Shown in pieces: positions 27,427 to 41,103 of a stretch of 64,000 bases of DNA (the first letter of the stretch is position 1; each line of letters starts with the position of its first letter). The position numbers and the translations under genes are program-made. This stretch comes from Gordius sp. MW1 (taxonomy: Eukaryota; Nematomorpha; Gordioida; Gordea; Gordiidae): positions 24,725,245 to 24,789,244 of the forward strand of contig OZ038528.1 of assembly GCA_964036665.1 (NCBI GenBank), given 5' to 3'. Under the pieces are notes generated by a model. That model worked only from the letters and a program-made list of their open reading frames with translations. It made no database searches and was not told the DNA's origin.

Positions 27427-28309
27427 TGTAATTATTTATTAATTTATTGTAATAATTCATTAAACCCATAAATGACGATAGTTTCTTCTTATTTGCAGGC
27501 ACTTTAACATTTTTAATGGCTTCTATCTTGTCATATTTTGGTTGAATATTACCATTATTTAAAATGTGTCCTAAATAGACAATTTGTTCAGTCCCAAAAA
27601 CACATTTTTTAGATAAAACTTTTAAACCTTTTAAACTAATTAAATTCAAGACCTGAACAAGACGCAAATCATGCTCTTCTTTCGTTCGTCTCGTTATTAA
27701 TATATCGTCCAAATAAAATATTATACCGTATAAATTACTAAAAATTGACGCCATGGCTCGCTGAAAAATAGCAGCTGAAATGATTAAGCCAAAAGGTAGC
27801 CTTTTAAATTAAAAAAGTCCGGCATCAGTATTTGTTAGGAGCCGCGATGACTTTTCATCTACCTGTAATTGCAAGTAAGCATTGGCAAGGTCAATTTTTG
27901 AGAAAAATTTAGCTCCTATTAATTTAACAAAAATAATTTCTAATCTTGGTAATGGGTATTTTACCTCAATAATACATTTGTTTACCGTGATTCTATAATC
28001 AGCACAAACCCTAACTGTACCGTCAGTCTTCCTGACCGGTACCAAAGGTGTAGCCCATTCCGAATAGCCAATAGGTTCAATTACGTTATCCTTTAACCAT
28101 GTTTTAATTACATCGTCGACCTTGTTTTTTAAAATTAAAGGTACGCGCCTGGCAGAACAAAGTTTAGAAATCGCATTTAAATCAACTCTAACAGAAAATA
28201 TCTCGTCATTTAAACATCCTAAACCAGGTTCAAAAATCTTAGAGAATTGGTTTTTTATATTATCAATTTTGGTGTGCCATGTTGTGACCAAATCAGGCTT
28301 TGCCCCCAA
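27389..28309 (-). pseudogene. gypsy reverse transcriptase
   Basis: The frame shows WATPLVPVRKTDGTVRVCAD, KIDLANAYLQLQVDEKSS, RLPFGLIISAAIFQRAM and the catalytic YLDDILI. A TAA at about 27805 interrupts it between GLF and FKRLPFG. These motifs are those of Ty3/gypsy RT, in normal order. Confidence 0.88.
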
Positions 28310-28609
28310 GTTAGCTAATTTATGTCATGTGGGTTCCAGAGGTACCCCGCACTGTAAATCGGCAAGAAAAATGGGTCGTTCTTGGCAGACGGGACTACCC
28401 GAATTATCTGATTGGGCTATTCGCCTTAAATCAGAATGAAAAACGGGTGTGAAATCCCTGCACTGTGAACTACCTGACAACGCCTTCGACATCACCATGG
28501 GCTTAACATCAACCTTGAAAATTTTGCGGGCATTATTTTTATTACATAATCCCCACCATTGAATTTGGGGCCCAATTATCCTAATCCAGGACCAGCCCAT
28601 TATATTATC

Positions 28610-29900
28610 TACATTCTCTTAATAATATATAAATCCAATTCAACTATAAATCCTCCCACTCCAACTAAAACATTAATTCTACCCAGGACAATTATTAAAG
28701 TTCAGACATACTATTCGGTCCCTCCCCCCTTCCTTTCTCTATACTGCAAGTTCGTTGATTGTGAGATTCTTTTGATCTCGCCGCGTATTTTAATATATAC
28801 ATAGTACTATGGTACTTTTACTTTCCATTCAATTTCCAGTACGTGTGTGATATTTCCCCCCCCCCGCGATTATACGTATTTCCCCTATTGATCAACATCA
28901 ATACGCATTAAGGGCGTAGCCAGGATTGCCTCAAGGGGGGGGGGGGGTTTCAAAAAAACTTATTTCATAATACTATTAAAAAAATTTAACGGGCCCCCCG
29001 AGGAGATGGGGGGGGCGGAGCCCCCAGCCGGGGGTTTGGAGGCGGAGCTCCCAACGGGGGTCTGGGGGCGAAGCTCCCAGCATTTTTTAAGTATATATGA
29101 TTGGTTTTTGGTAAAAAATGCATTAATAATATCTTAAGCGACGCAAATTGCAAATAGCTCCGTCCAATTTTTCTGTTTGAGCTAATTAGGGGCATTGTTT
29201 AAACTAAACACTTGCATTAGCCTTTTAGGCTTAAATCTCCCACCAGAACCAATAATTGTCCTGCCCGGGACCGTTTAAATTAAATTATTAGCCCAAGTTC
29301 GCCCCGCTGCTAAAATTTGGCTTGTATCAGCATCTTCCTCGTTTAATTTAGAGGTTGAGATAGTTTTTTAGAGAAATAATTAAAAATTAAATTTCCTCTT
29401 ATTAGAAAACACGCACTCGGGACATAAATTTTTTTTATAAATGATGTTATAATTAGTAGATTTTATCTATAATTAAATATCAAATTAATGAAGATAATAT
29501 ATTATTTCTATATGCGCAACACACACAAGACTCTATTAATATTTTTTCCGTATAATTTGAAAAAAAATGAATTTTTTTGTCAATGAGGGGGGGGGGTCGT
29601 AACCCGAAACCCCCCCCCCTTCCCTACGCGCTTGATACGCATCATTGATTTTTATACACAACGTATTGTATCGTGAGTTGTGTGATTTTATTCATTGAAT
29701 ATAATTATAACTTTTATACGTAGTGTAGTGTTGATGAAATAAATTATATAGTGAAAGAATTAAAAGTATATTGTGGCTGGGGGAGTCCTTTATCTTTTTC
29801 CCCCTGCCATCCACCCGGCCATCTGATTATAGTATCCCAACATATACCCCCAATCCTTCCTTCCGATTCTCCCAATTTAATTCCTTAATTCTCCCTTCAA
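28610..29900. repeat. LTR-like repeat, related in inverted orientation to 37650-38000
   Basis: Shared blocks include tacttttacttt, a long C/G run followed by ttatacgtattt, and ttgatcaac...atacgcatcattga. The left copy is split by the 28910-29634 insertion. I could not assign internal coding sequence. Confidence 0.5.
28910..29634. mobile_element. 725-bp element with GCGTAG ends and atacgcat target duplication
   Basis: Starts taagggcgtagccagg and ends ccctacgcgcttg; atacgcat flanks both sides (28902-28909 and 29635-29642). The interior has a run of G, three repeats of ggcggagc-tccc type near 29010-29075 and no coding frame. It is related at its ends to the CATGGGCGTAGCC MITEs but is much longer. 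Confidence 0.7.
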
Positions 29901-30896
29901 ACCTTTTTTTAAGTTTAAATCGTGTTCCACCACCTCGCAGGAACACGATAATATTACATAATTTTTGCCATTATTATTTCTATCGCAAAAAAGGGATTGA
30001 AGTGTTTAAATTTTCTACTCACTTATATATATTACAATTAATTTCCAAAAATCTTATTTTTATTTCTATATTCTATCGATGTTAGCATAATATAAATCAA
30101 TTTTGAAATCAATTAATGAATTAGTAGATTTAAAAGTGTATAAAGTGTCCTAATTTTTTGATTTTTTACGTTTAGATGGTAATATTTAAATATCAAAATT
30201 TGAAGCTAAATCTTTCGCCTTATTATAAAGAATGGAATTATATCGACTCAATAATTTTATAAAATTTGCATCCTTTATAGTCTTAAACAGCATCTTTATT
30301 TGTAATAATATAATTTAAAGTTTTATTCAAAAACAAATAATTTTAATTAACATTTTGTTTCTTAATTAAAATAATATTAAAAAAATTGATTAAGGGGCTC
30401 AGGGGCCCAAGATTTTTTGCTTGGGGGAATCCATTGGGCCCGGTTTATGCTCTTGAGGGGGCCCGGGCCCTGTCGGCCCCCACCTAGCTACGCCACTGTA
30501 CGCCCATGTTTAATAATAAAGTAGGACATTAACGTCTACAACGTTACGCCTAAATTTTTCATTGCACAAATGCTCATATAAAGTACGTTTAAAATATCGA
30601 CCTAAGTTGCTCAATAAATTTCAATGCAAAAAACTGTTGTTTGTCGTCAACGGTGTTATTAGTCTATGGTTTCGCTCAGCAATAGAATGTTTAAGGAATG
30701 CGTTTTTATAATTCGATTTTTACCACATGGGTTAGTGAATACATAATTTAGGCCTATCAATGTTTCTTTGTAATTAGTTTTACACACAGTTTAAATAAAA
30801 CCAAACATCCTACCACAATAATCATTTTTGTTGGTCATCGTCGACACGATCATTATTCGGCTTTAGTGCAGTTAGCGTAGTGCAAATTTAAATTTA
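29901..30896. other. No recognisable gene; fragment of a CAGTGGCGTAGC-type MITE
   Basis: AT-rich. A gggcccgggccc-rich stretch at about 30390-30497 ends ctagctacgccactg, one terminus of a MITE. The last few hundred bases probably held the original SREK1IP1 promoter before the fold-back insertion. Confidence 0.4.
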
Positions 30897-30905
30897 GTTA
30901 TTATG

Positions 30906-32730
30906 GGCCTAGGCTATGTATTCTCGATTCAGAGTGATAAATAACAAAACGTAAAACGCATTTCTTAAACGCTCCATTCCCGAGCGCAATCATCGCGTTC
31001 GTTAATTTGTGTGTTATTGTTTACAAATTTTTTTAAATACGCCATTTTTGCTTGTTCTGATCCGTATGGTAACAACAACATTTTGTGGCAATATAAAGAT
31101 AAATAGATATATTAACTATTATCCTAGATAAATAATTTTGAAGTTTTAATCTCTTCAAACAAGATTTGTTCATTTATTCAACATTTTGTGGCAATAAAAA
31201 GGTATGATAAATTGATATATTAACTATTTTCCTAGATAAATAATTTTGAATTATTTTCTTAGATCAGTTGCAAAAGAGGTGGGAAAAATACATCAACCAT
31301 TCAAATGTTCAACATATTTGTCTCATTTACTAAAATATCAATCAATAGTTGATTCACCATTGTTTCTTATTGTTTAAAAATAATAAACTGCAGCTGACAT
31401 ATTTGAGTGTTGTTTTTTTAGAGATTCAATAAATTTCCTAAAAGGTATGCTGACTTTGGCTCAAATTTAAATAAACTGTATTTTTAAGATAGCATGTTAT
31501 AAAAAATTAGATTTGAAAATGCTTTTAACATTTTTATACGTGCATAAAAAATGAAATAGAAGATTGTTGGTAACTATCTTGCGTAACTTTTAGATTATAA
31601 CATCATGTAAAAAATATTGAAAATGCTTTTGACATTTTTATATGTGCCTTTTATAAAAAATGAAATAGAAGATTGTTGGTAACTATCTTGAGTAACTTTT
31701 AGATTATAACATCATTTAAAAAATAAGTTTTGAAAATAGAATTAATAAATTGTTGGTAACTATATGCACAAAGCTTTTGCACTTTTAGAACATACAGGAT
31801 TCTGATACTACCAATTAACTCTTAAAATAGCACTTATATTATGTGACTCTTAATGATATATGTATAAGTGTATTCAGATTTTTACAAACTAATATTTAAG
31901 GATTTGTCAGTATATGTATGCAAAATTGTAAATTTAATTGTTATACTAGATTTCTAATGAAAATCATATTATAAATTTGATAAAATACTTAAATGGTCAT
32001 TCTTATTAATATAAATTGCATAGCAATTAATAATTGTAACTCTCCCTAACTCACAAATAGTATTAATATGTTGAATATAACACTGCTAACAACAATAATA
32101 TGAGCAACAACACAAGGTTTATTGTATTACACGGATAACAAATAAGGTTTCCAACCTCATTAAAAAAAACTATTAGATGTATGTTGGAAATTCTTAAATA
32201 CAATGGTTAATCAACTATTTATTGATGTTTTAGTAAATGAGACAAATATGTTGAACATTTGAATGGTTGATGTATTTGAATCAACTATTGATTGATGTTT
32301 TAGAAAATGAGACAAATATGTTGAACCTTTGAATAGTTGATGTATTTTTCCCACCTCTTTTGCAACTGATCTAAGAAAATAATTCAAAATTATTTATCTA
32401 GGAAAATAGTTAATATATCTATTTATCACACCTTTTTATTGCCACAAATGTTGAATTAATGAACAAATCTTGTTTGAAGAGATTAAAAATTAAAAATTAT
32501 TTATCTAGGAAAATATTTAATATATCTATTTATCATACCTTTATATTGCCACAAAATGTTGTTGTTACCATATGGATTAGAACAAGCAAAAATGGCGAAT
32601 TTAAAAAAATTTGTAAACAATAACACACAAATTAACAAACGCGATGATTGCGCTCGGGAATGGAACGTTTAAGAAAGCGTTTTACGTTTTGTTATTTATC
32701 ACTCTGAATCGAGAATACACAGCCTAGGCC
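30906..32730. mobile_element. 1.8-kb fold-back element with 9-bp target duplication, upstream of SREK1IP1
   Basis: The ends ggcctaggct and agcctaggcc are inverted, and gttattatg is duplicated at 30897-30905 and 32731-32739. Arms of roughly 450-500 bp are highly similar (for example gagcgcaatcatcgcgtt near the left end and its complement near the right). The centre is AT-rich and non-coding. A 9-bp duplication is usual for Mutator-like elements. Confidence 0.88.
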
Positions 32731-32764
32731 GTTATTATGACTCTACCTATCAAATAATAAACAA

Positions 32765-33660
<896 letters not shown>

Positions 33661-34020
33661 TGTTAATATGACTTAAGTGCATAAATTGCTGTATAATAAT
33701 ATAAATTGATTATATTTAATAATCTTTGACTTAGGTGAATGAAATATGAATATTTTATGGTGTTAAATTTTTTTACCATAGATGAAAGCATAAAATAAAT
33801 TTTTATCAGATTCTATCATTTAGAGCTATTTAAATTTTTTAACACGATATATTTAAGTGCTGTTTCTTTTGTATTTTTAACTACCCAATGGGTATATTCA
33901 ATTTAAATTCGAATCCTTATGTGTAAATTTTAAACTAATCTTAACTTGCAAAGTTTCAAATCGAAACTTAAAAACATAATCGAAAAATCATTTAATTTTC
34001 AATTTATTTTAAATAGACGG
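33661..34020. other. SREK1IP1 3' flank
   Basis: AT-rich, with the likely polyadenylation signal at 33794-33799. No other feature seen. Confidence 0.5.
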
Positions 34021-34190
34021 AACGCATAATATACACATGTTTTATATATTAACAAGAACAATATATTAATTGACAAAAAAAAAATTTGCCCGCCGGGATT
34101 CGAACCCACATCAGTAGAGGCATAGGCCTTTCTAGGGGGGGCACAGGGACCCATATCAGTAGAGGCATAGGCCCTTGTGGAGGGGGGGGA
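34020..34190 (-). repeat. tRNA-derived SINE fragment
   Basis: Contains gccgggattcgaacccacat (B box on the minus strand) and two gaggcataggc units with G runs, as in the 850-1800 array. Confidence 0.65.
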
Positions 34191-35880
34191 TGCCAGTATA
34201 GTGTCACGCTTAGTGATGGGAAAACCTCAGGTTTTGTCGAGGTAACCTCGAGGTTTAGGTTAGGCTTTTCAAAAAACCTCTAAGGTCTTTTAGAAACGCT
34301 AACCTTTACCTCGAGGTTAGAGGTCAAAATTAACCTAATTGACCTCGAGGTCAATTAGAAGCTTAGAGCTTAGGTCAGAGCGCTTTATTAACCTAAACGC
34401 TTAGGTTAATAATATTGACCTAGCCTAAGCTAAACCTCTAGGTTAACCCAAGGTCACCTAAGGTCAATATTTCTTTTTTGATATACTGTAAAATTTCAAC
34501 TAACTACGGTCTTTTAGCACTTTGGCTGCTTAATTTTGATTATATATAATATATAATCGAAATTTTAATATTTATTCCAATTAAAAGTAAGGCAAATTAA
34601 ACTAAAAATATAATATAATTTTAATTTATTTTAATTCTTTAATTTTTAATATAAAAATTGCGACTGGGGTTTTTAATACATACCTACCTCTATCGAGTGT
34701 TTTATTTTTAATTGCCAAGAATATGTTACAAAATGGTGGCAATTAAAAATAAAACACACGATAGAGGTAGGTGTGTATTAAAAACCTAAATGGCAATTTT
34801 TATCTTAAAAATTAAAGAATTAAAATAAATTAAAATTATATTATATTTTTAGTTTAATTTGCCTTACTTTTAATTGGAATAAATATTAAAATTTCGATTA
34901 TATATTATATATAATCAAAATTAAGCAGACAAAGTTCTAAAAGACCGTAGTTGAGTTGAAATTTTACAGTATATAAAACAATATTGACCTTAGGTTTCCT
35001 TAGGTTTTTTAAATTAACCTAATGCTTTAGGCTAGGTCAATATTATTAACCTAAGTGTTTAGGTTAATAAAGCGCTCTGACCTAAGCTCTAAGCTTCTAA
35101 TTGACCTCGAGGTTTTTAGGTTAATTTTGACCTCTAACCTCGAGGCAGAGGTTAGCGTTTCTAAAAGACCTTAGAGGTTTTCAAGGAACCTCTAACCTAG
35201 CCTAAGGTTGACCTGGGCGTGAACCCCACCTAACTTCTTCCCATCACTAGTCACGCTCCGTCGCTTACCTACTTTCGAGTTGTGACGCCGTACAGCATTT
35301 CAATCGCAGGTCACTAACGACTGACTATGGTCACGAATGGCTGGAATGCATTCCAAGCAAGTTCTCTGGGCTCTTACTCTCAAACCCCGAAATTTCTTAC
35401 GCAATCGCCTTGAGACTGGGGATCCCAATTTGCAAGCAATTGACTTGTAAAAATTGTAAGAAACAAATTGATGTTTGGGCCCATCACCCCTTACATTGTA
35501 AACTTAACTTCCGTTTCATTCGCCATCAAAAGATCAACCTTTTGATTCGAACCGCTTTACTAAAAGCCGGCTTCCCTTCTATTCTCGAACCATCAGAACC
35601 CACTCTTGAGGCTAGAATGCGCCCCGATGGAACATCCACAATTCCATGGGATGATGGTAAGTTCCTTTCTTGGGACTTTACCTGCATCGACGTATTTGCA
35701 CCCTCTAACAATAACGCTGACCCATTAGCTCTAGCGGAAGCACGCAAGACTCATAAACACCGTGATATAATTCTTTCTAAATTTTTTATCCATATCGTGG
35801 CTTCTTGTTCCTCCACTTTTGGCAAACAGGCATTAGCCTTCTTTAAATTGATAGGAAAGAGATCTCCCAAAGGAAAATAA
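34191..35880 (+). pseudogene. Retroelement ORF C-terminus, split by a hAT fold-back
   Basis: Joining across the insertion at its duplicated target gives one open frame, from DASIVSRSVAYLLSSC before the break and its continuation, through YGHEWLECIPSKFSG and RLGIPICKQL to TCKNC...H...C, RPDGTSTIPWDDGKF and SWDFTCIDVFAPS, ending at TAA (35878-35880). This Cys-His motif plus RPDG...W-D-TC arrangement is familiar downstream of reverse transcriptases in many invertebrate genomes, and may be an endonuclease-like domain; that last point is inference. No reverse transcriptase remains here. Confidence 0.65.
34211..35249. mobile_element. 1.04-kb hAT fold-back element with gtcacgct duplication
   Basis: Starts tagtgatgggaa and ends ttcccatcacta; gtcacgct is duplicated at 34203-34210 and 35250-35257. 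The arms are inverted along nearly their whole length: an outer part made of acctcgaggtta/aggtca words and an inner AT-rich part, meeting near 34730. TAGTGATGGGAA ends and an 8-bp duplication fit the hAT superfamily. Confidence 0.92.
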
Positions 35881-36089
35881 TCAGCAAGTTTTCTTTTGCG
35901 CCAAAGAATAGGAATTTTAATAGCCAAATACAATTATAAGGCATTTTCCGACGCCTGGCCTCTGGCCCTCTATGAAGATGAAGAGTAGTCACGCTTTTTA
36001 TTTATTCATTGATCGTGTTTTATATTTTTCATATATATAGATTTTACCTAATAAAGATTTCAAAAAAAAATTATCAATTTTAACTTAAT

Positions 36090-36315
36090 ATAGCTACGCA
36101 AAAAACGAAAAAAAAATTCGATTCACAATTTGGCCAATGGTCATTTTTTCCATTGGTCAGCAGCCAGCGGACGACCAAAAAATCATATAATCAATGGTAT
36201 TAACAAGAACAATATATTAATTTAAAAAAAATTGTCCTCTCCGGGATTCGAACCGCAATTAAGATACATGTTGGACCGACGGACGGACAACGAAAAGCGA
36301 GCCCATAATCACAAT
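36090..36315 (-). repeat. SINE unit with CCAATGG/CCATTGG hairpin
   Basis: Carries aatttggccaatggtcattt, ccattggtcagcagcca, cgggattcgaacc and the closing gacggacggacaa...gcgagcccata signature. Confidence 0.65.
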
Positions 36316-36318
36316 TTA

Positions 36319-36461
36319 CATGGGCGTAGCCGGTTTTGGATTGGGGGGGGGGGGGGCAAAACGTTTAAAAGTTCAATTAGAGGGGGGCAAAACATAATTT
36401 TTTTTTATTTTTTAAAGTTTTTGCATTCGTAAATGCCCCCCCTTCCTTGGCTACGCTCATG
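36319..36461. mobile_element. CATGGGCGTAGCC-type MITE, intact reference copy
   Basis: Starts catgggcgtagccgg, ends cttggctacgctcatg, interior aaaacgtttaaaagttcaat. This uninterrupted copy shows what the 3835-5891 copy looked like before insertion. Confidence 0.8.
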
Positions 36462-38840
36462 GCAATTTATTTATCTTCTTAATCATTAACACACTGTTTG
36501 AAATTCATTTTGACACATAATAAATATTAATGCCCAATGCTATTGTCAATGTTTGATTTTTTATGTGTATTTGTAGTGTCTTATGGAAAACCTAAACATG
36601 TTGGAATTCAAATTTTTAAATTATTTCGAATCCGAATCTTCAGTTTATTATTCGACGAATATTAAAGCGAATATTTTTTCAAAAAAAATTTTGAATTCGA
36701 ATAGAAAATTAAAAATTGTCGATTTAATTCGAAATCCACATGCGTAATTTTAACTGTCCACTCACCGAGTTCGAAACATAGTGTGGCGAATAAAAAGTTT
36801 GTTTCATCCAAAATAAGCACTTGATTAACAGGATTTAGGTTTGGATATTCTACTATAAAACGTTTAAAAATGTATATAGGTAACCAAATTCTAATTTACC
36901 CTAATAATATAGAATGGTCATTAATGATTTTTATCTATTAACGTTGCTTCTTTTAAAGGCAGTGCATTTTAACGCTACTATTATATAGAAAGTAGCGCCT
37001 ACAATTTAGCGTTGCATTCAAAATGTTATTACAAGTTTATTTATCAAAAACAGTCGCCATTAATACGTCAATTGTGGAAGTTGACTTATAAATAAAAGTC
37101 AGATAATACAAAATTAACCCTATATGAAAATAAACGAATGTGATTTTAACGTCTCGAGTAAAGTACTCTGCTTAAAGCTTTAAGTGTCGCTTAAATTTCT
37201 CATTGTTATAAACAGCGTAAGGGGGCGTTCGTGATGACGCGCGAAGCGAAGTTAGTTTTTAGGCTAATTTATCAAACTCTTCATTATTTTTCTTAATATA
37301 TTTATATTCATCGTGAAATTTATCACGAAAATAACAATTGTAAATAGGAGGCGTTTATAGTGACACCGCAGACTTTCGCCATCGGCAAAAAGCGAACGAA
37401 AATAAGATACAAATCGTTTTGTACTTTTCGCGCGATGGTTAAAAAATTGAATTTGGTATGTATTCTATTTCCAAATAAGATGATGATGATGCAATCTTTA
37501 TATTTGTTCATTCCAATTCTTAATTTCCAATTCTAAAACAAGATGATTAAATCTTTATCAAGAGGGCTTTTAAGATATGAGGAATAGGAATAAATATTAG
37601 GGCGAATTGAAAGGAAAGATAGGGGGATATATCGGGCCGTAAAAGGATAAACTATATTGGGCCGTAAAGGGATAAACCTTGTCCCCCCCAAAGGGGGACT
37701 CACATTTAATCATTTCTTTAGATCCTTTATATATATTTTATTGATAATCAAATCCGAGAATTAAAATAATGAATTAAATCTCACAAGAATTAAATAATTA
37801 AACGAAACGCGTTATCAAGTTCAATGATGCGTATTTAAGTTGATCAATGGGGAAGAAATAACAAATACGTATAAGCGCGTGTGGGGGGGGGGGGGGGGTG
37901 GGTAAAGTAACACACGTATTAAAATTAAATAGAAAGTAAAAGTATTACTATGAACTTAAGGTTACAGGAAAAGGGGACACTCAGTGAGTATGCCTCTGAT
38001 AGGCAGATGTACTTCTCGTATAAGATCAAAAGATCCGACAATGTTAAGAAATTTAACAATAAATGTTGTAATTAATCGAATGAGATACACTGTTTTACGA
38101 GGGGTTGGGGGAAATGGGGAATCCACGTATCAAGGGATACGATACCTTCCCTTTTTCCAAAAATTAGGGCCAGGGGTAGGGATATTTATAGACAAAAAAT
38201 CTATCTGCTAAATTCAACTGACTTACAATATTAAACCATATTATTGTCGCCATAATACAATATATCAACAATATTATACTAATTATAAAAATTAACCTCG
38301 CGTATTATTATATACGACATGTGTAACCGTCCATAAAATAATGTGGGAATAATCCTTCATTCGGTGCGTCTTGCCATTCGTTATCGGATACTCTTGTCCT
38401 ACGATCCATCTTAAATGAGGAATTCTCAGCATTTGTATATGCCTTTAATGAGAAACTCTTGCCCTCATCTGAAAATTAAGGAGACACCCGCTTCCTTAAC
38501 AATTATGGTCATAGGCACAGGGTCAGGTTCGGCAGAAGATAAACACATTTGATCTCTAAAGATATAAATTCACTGTTTAAAATATGAAACGTTAAAAAAT
38601 TAGTCATTAAACTAAGTTGATTCTTTTGGCCAGCGATTGCCTATCTAGAACTCCCCTGAGTTGGGAGCATTTCGATCCATGTTTTGGCATCTGAAATAAG
38701 TTTTGAATCTCGTGAGTACGGAACTTCACTCATTGGTGCTCTGGTTATGGGGAGATAAAAAAACGGTATAATTATATATTAGGCAATTACTATGTTATAA
38801 TTTCAAAAGCTACTGGGTGTTGGGAGCATTCTTGGAATTA
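36462..38840. other. No gene; LTR-like repeat at about 37650-38000
   Basis: AT-rich. The stretch near 37830-37930 (gatgcgtatttaagttgatc, then a run of 17-18 G) is the inverted relative of 28790-28905. The ORF 37984-38211 has no recognisable domain. Confidence 0.45.
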
Positions 38841-38841
38841 A

Positions 38842-39021
38842 TGTTGTAAAAACGGCTTGGTCAACCTTTGGTTCTACTGACTAACAGTCGACCCTGGTCT
38901 GTTCCTCAAATTTTGACCAAGCCTAGCGTCGACTAAACAGACCAAAAAACCGTTATTTTGTTATGTTTAGTCGTTAAAACCATAGGTCGACCAAATAAAA
39001 CCAAGCCGTTTGTACAACACT
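38842..39021. mobile_element. GTTGTAAAAACGGCTGGG-type MITE
   Basis: Starts atgttgtaaaaacggcttgg and ends ccaagccgtttgtacaacac, with paired gtcgacc motifs inside. Confidence 0.8.
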
Positions 39022-39063
39022 ACTTGGGATGACTGGTCTCTTGAGTTTTCAACGCCATACACT

Positions 39064-39231
39064 AGTGTAAATGGCTGGGTTTTGTTTGGTCGACCTTTGG
39101 TTTGCGTTTGGTCTGTTTTTCTTAGTCGCATAAATAGACCAAGGTTTTTTGGTCAAACCTTTGGTATATTTATCTTTAGTCGACTAAAACAAAGGTCTAT
39201 TAAACAAAATCCAGCTGTTTTTACAGCACTA
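39064..39231. mobile_element. GTTGTAAAAACGGCTGGG-type MITE, second copy
   Basis: Starts agtgtaaatggctgggtttt and ends ccagctgtttttacagcact, only about 40 bp from the preceding copy and in the same orientation. Confidence 0.8.
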
Positions 39232-40157
39232 CCATATGCCATATAAAATTTGGTCAAACATTTTCCCTGAGTTTTTAGCATTAATGACGGATTTTGCGGA
39301 AACAAGATTTAAAAGTTAGTTAGAACTTGTTTTTAGTAAAACCGTTCACTTGAATATTAAGGAAGGAATCAAGTAGGGGATGATTTTTGTTTTATATAAA
39401 CCTCAATGGGTTAAGTTTAAATATCGAGATTTTTTTACATATAAATTACTGTGACCTCTGCTTATAAAAAATTTGATGAAACTCTTTGCCAATTGATTCT
39501 TATATATAGATCGTTTAAGCTGATATCTTATCTGCGCGTCGAATCACTTGGTGAGTGTCAGGATTCTTTATATGATAATATTTGCATAATAAGGATTTAT
39601 CGGTGAAAACTTATTAAGATATAAAATAAATTATTCAGATTAACTACCCCTATCTTATATATAAAAATGAAACTATGTATGTATGTGTGTATATATGTAT
39701 GGCGCCACCTTTTTTGGAGAACTACCAGACCGATTTGGCTCAAAATTTCACAGTTTATTCTTGCCACCCCGGAGCGTGTTTTAAGGTATGTTCCAGCCAA
39801 ATCGGTCGAGTAGTTTTCGAGATATTGGGTTTTATGCGTTTTGACGCGGTATCGAACGTCAATCAAACGCCCTCATCACGTACTGCTGCGCTGCGTATCT
39901 TATCTATATATCGTGTAGGTACTAGGTAGTCTGGTGATAAATGCAGTAGGCATGTGTTGCGGAAAATGAAAACTTTTTACGCACTATCAAAGCCATTTTT
40001 TGCTTCAATTATTATTATTATTATAGGACGGTCGTGTCCCCCCCCCCTCCTGCGTGGCTAAATAAATTAAAAAATCTAATTTTGTAATTTTTTGCACGTT
40101 AAACAAGGAGAAAAATGAAAATACTTTTAACAAAGTGCCAATAAATGTTGATATATC

Positions 40158-40782
40158 CATGGGCGTAGCTAGGTTTTGAATTAGGGGGGGGGGCAGATTA
40201 AAAAAAAAGGTCTTGACTACCCAACAATTTTCCTGAGAGCAAAAAAAAAAGGTCTCGACTATCCAAATTTTCATGCAACCGTAATTTAAATTTTATTTTA
40301 CCAAAACAATTTTTTTTTTAAACAAATAGTAGTTTATTCTAATAATCACATGGGTAAAATACATTGGTAAATAAAATATTAAAAAGAAAACGCGTTAAAA
40401 TCTAATTGGATGGCATTGATCCGTGTATGGAAATCGTGTTAGATTTGACGATTTCCATAGTGATCTTTTATTTTTGTGTAAATTCGCTAATAAGCATCTG
40501 TATTAATTGGAGTTAAGTTCAAATAGGGGGGGGGGGCAGCCGCGCCCCCTGCCCCCGCCTGCCTGGCTAATTAGGGGGTGGGGCAAAATATAATTTTTTT
40601 TTTAATTTTTAAGGGTTTTTGTGTTGAAATCCTCGGCTGCCCCCCCCCCCTAATTTGCGAAACCAAATTTTTTTCAATGCAAAAACATTGAAAAATTTAA
40701 AAAATTTATGTTTTGCCCCCCTCTAATTGAACTTTTAAACGTTTTGCCCCCCCCCCTAATCCAAAACCTGGTTACGCCCATG
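40158..40782. mobile_element. Two or more joined CATGGGCGTAGCC-type MITEs
   Basis: Starts catgggcgtagctagg and ends ggttacgcccatg. The interior contains a second set of G and C runs with ctggctaa near 40560, indicating one copy inserted in or beside another. Confidence 0.65.
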
Positions 40783-41103
40783 ATTATAGGTAAATTTGAC
40801 TTAAAAAATTTGCTTCATGAAAATTTAAATTCGAACATTATTGAGGTAAAATTTTGTGTTTTTAACCACCCTTAAAGATATCAATTATTTGTTATTTTTC
40901 GTTAAATAACCTATATGCGTATCCGTATCCGCCTTTCGTTTATATTTTATCATAAAGGCCAGGCGTGATATTTTTTTTTGATTATAGGGAAATTTGACTT
41001 AAAAAAAATTTGCTTCATGAAAATTTGAATTAGAACATTATTGAGGTAAAATTTTGTGTTTTTAACCACCCTTAAAAATATCAATTATTTGTTATTTTTC
41101 GTT
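40783..41103 (+). repeat. Direct duplication of about 125 bp
   Basis: The segment from attatagg-aaatttgactt to ttatttttcgtt occurs at 40783-40910 and again at 40980-41103 with few differences. A second, 85-bp duplication follows at about 41130-41280 (ttagttttaaattttcttatt). Confidence 0.8.

Larger units (their letters stand above)
23563..28600 (-). mobile_element. Decayed Ty3/gypsy retrotransposon, split by a fold-back element
   Basis: In minus-strand order: reverse transcriptase (28309-27389), RNase H (27426-27020), a His-Cys integrase finger (about 26690-26400), the fold-back insertion (26386-24759), and the integrase core (24758-24159). At least one in-frame stop and several frameshifts mark it as dead. 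Open frames at 24112-23563 lie beyond the integrase and do not match a family I know. No LTR pair was found. Confidence 0.85.
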
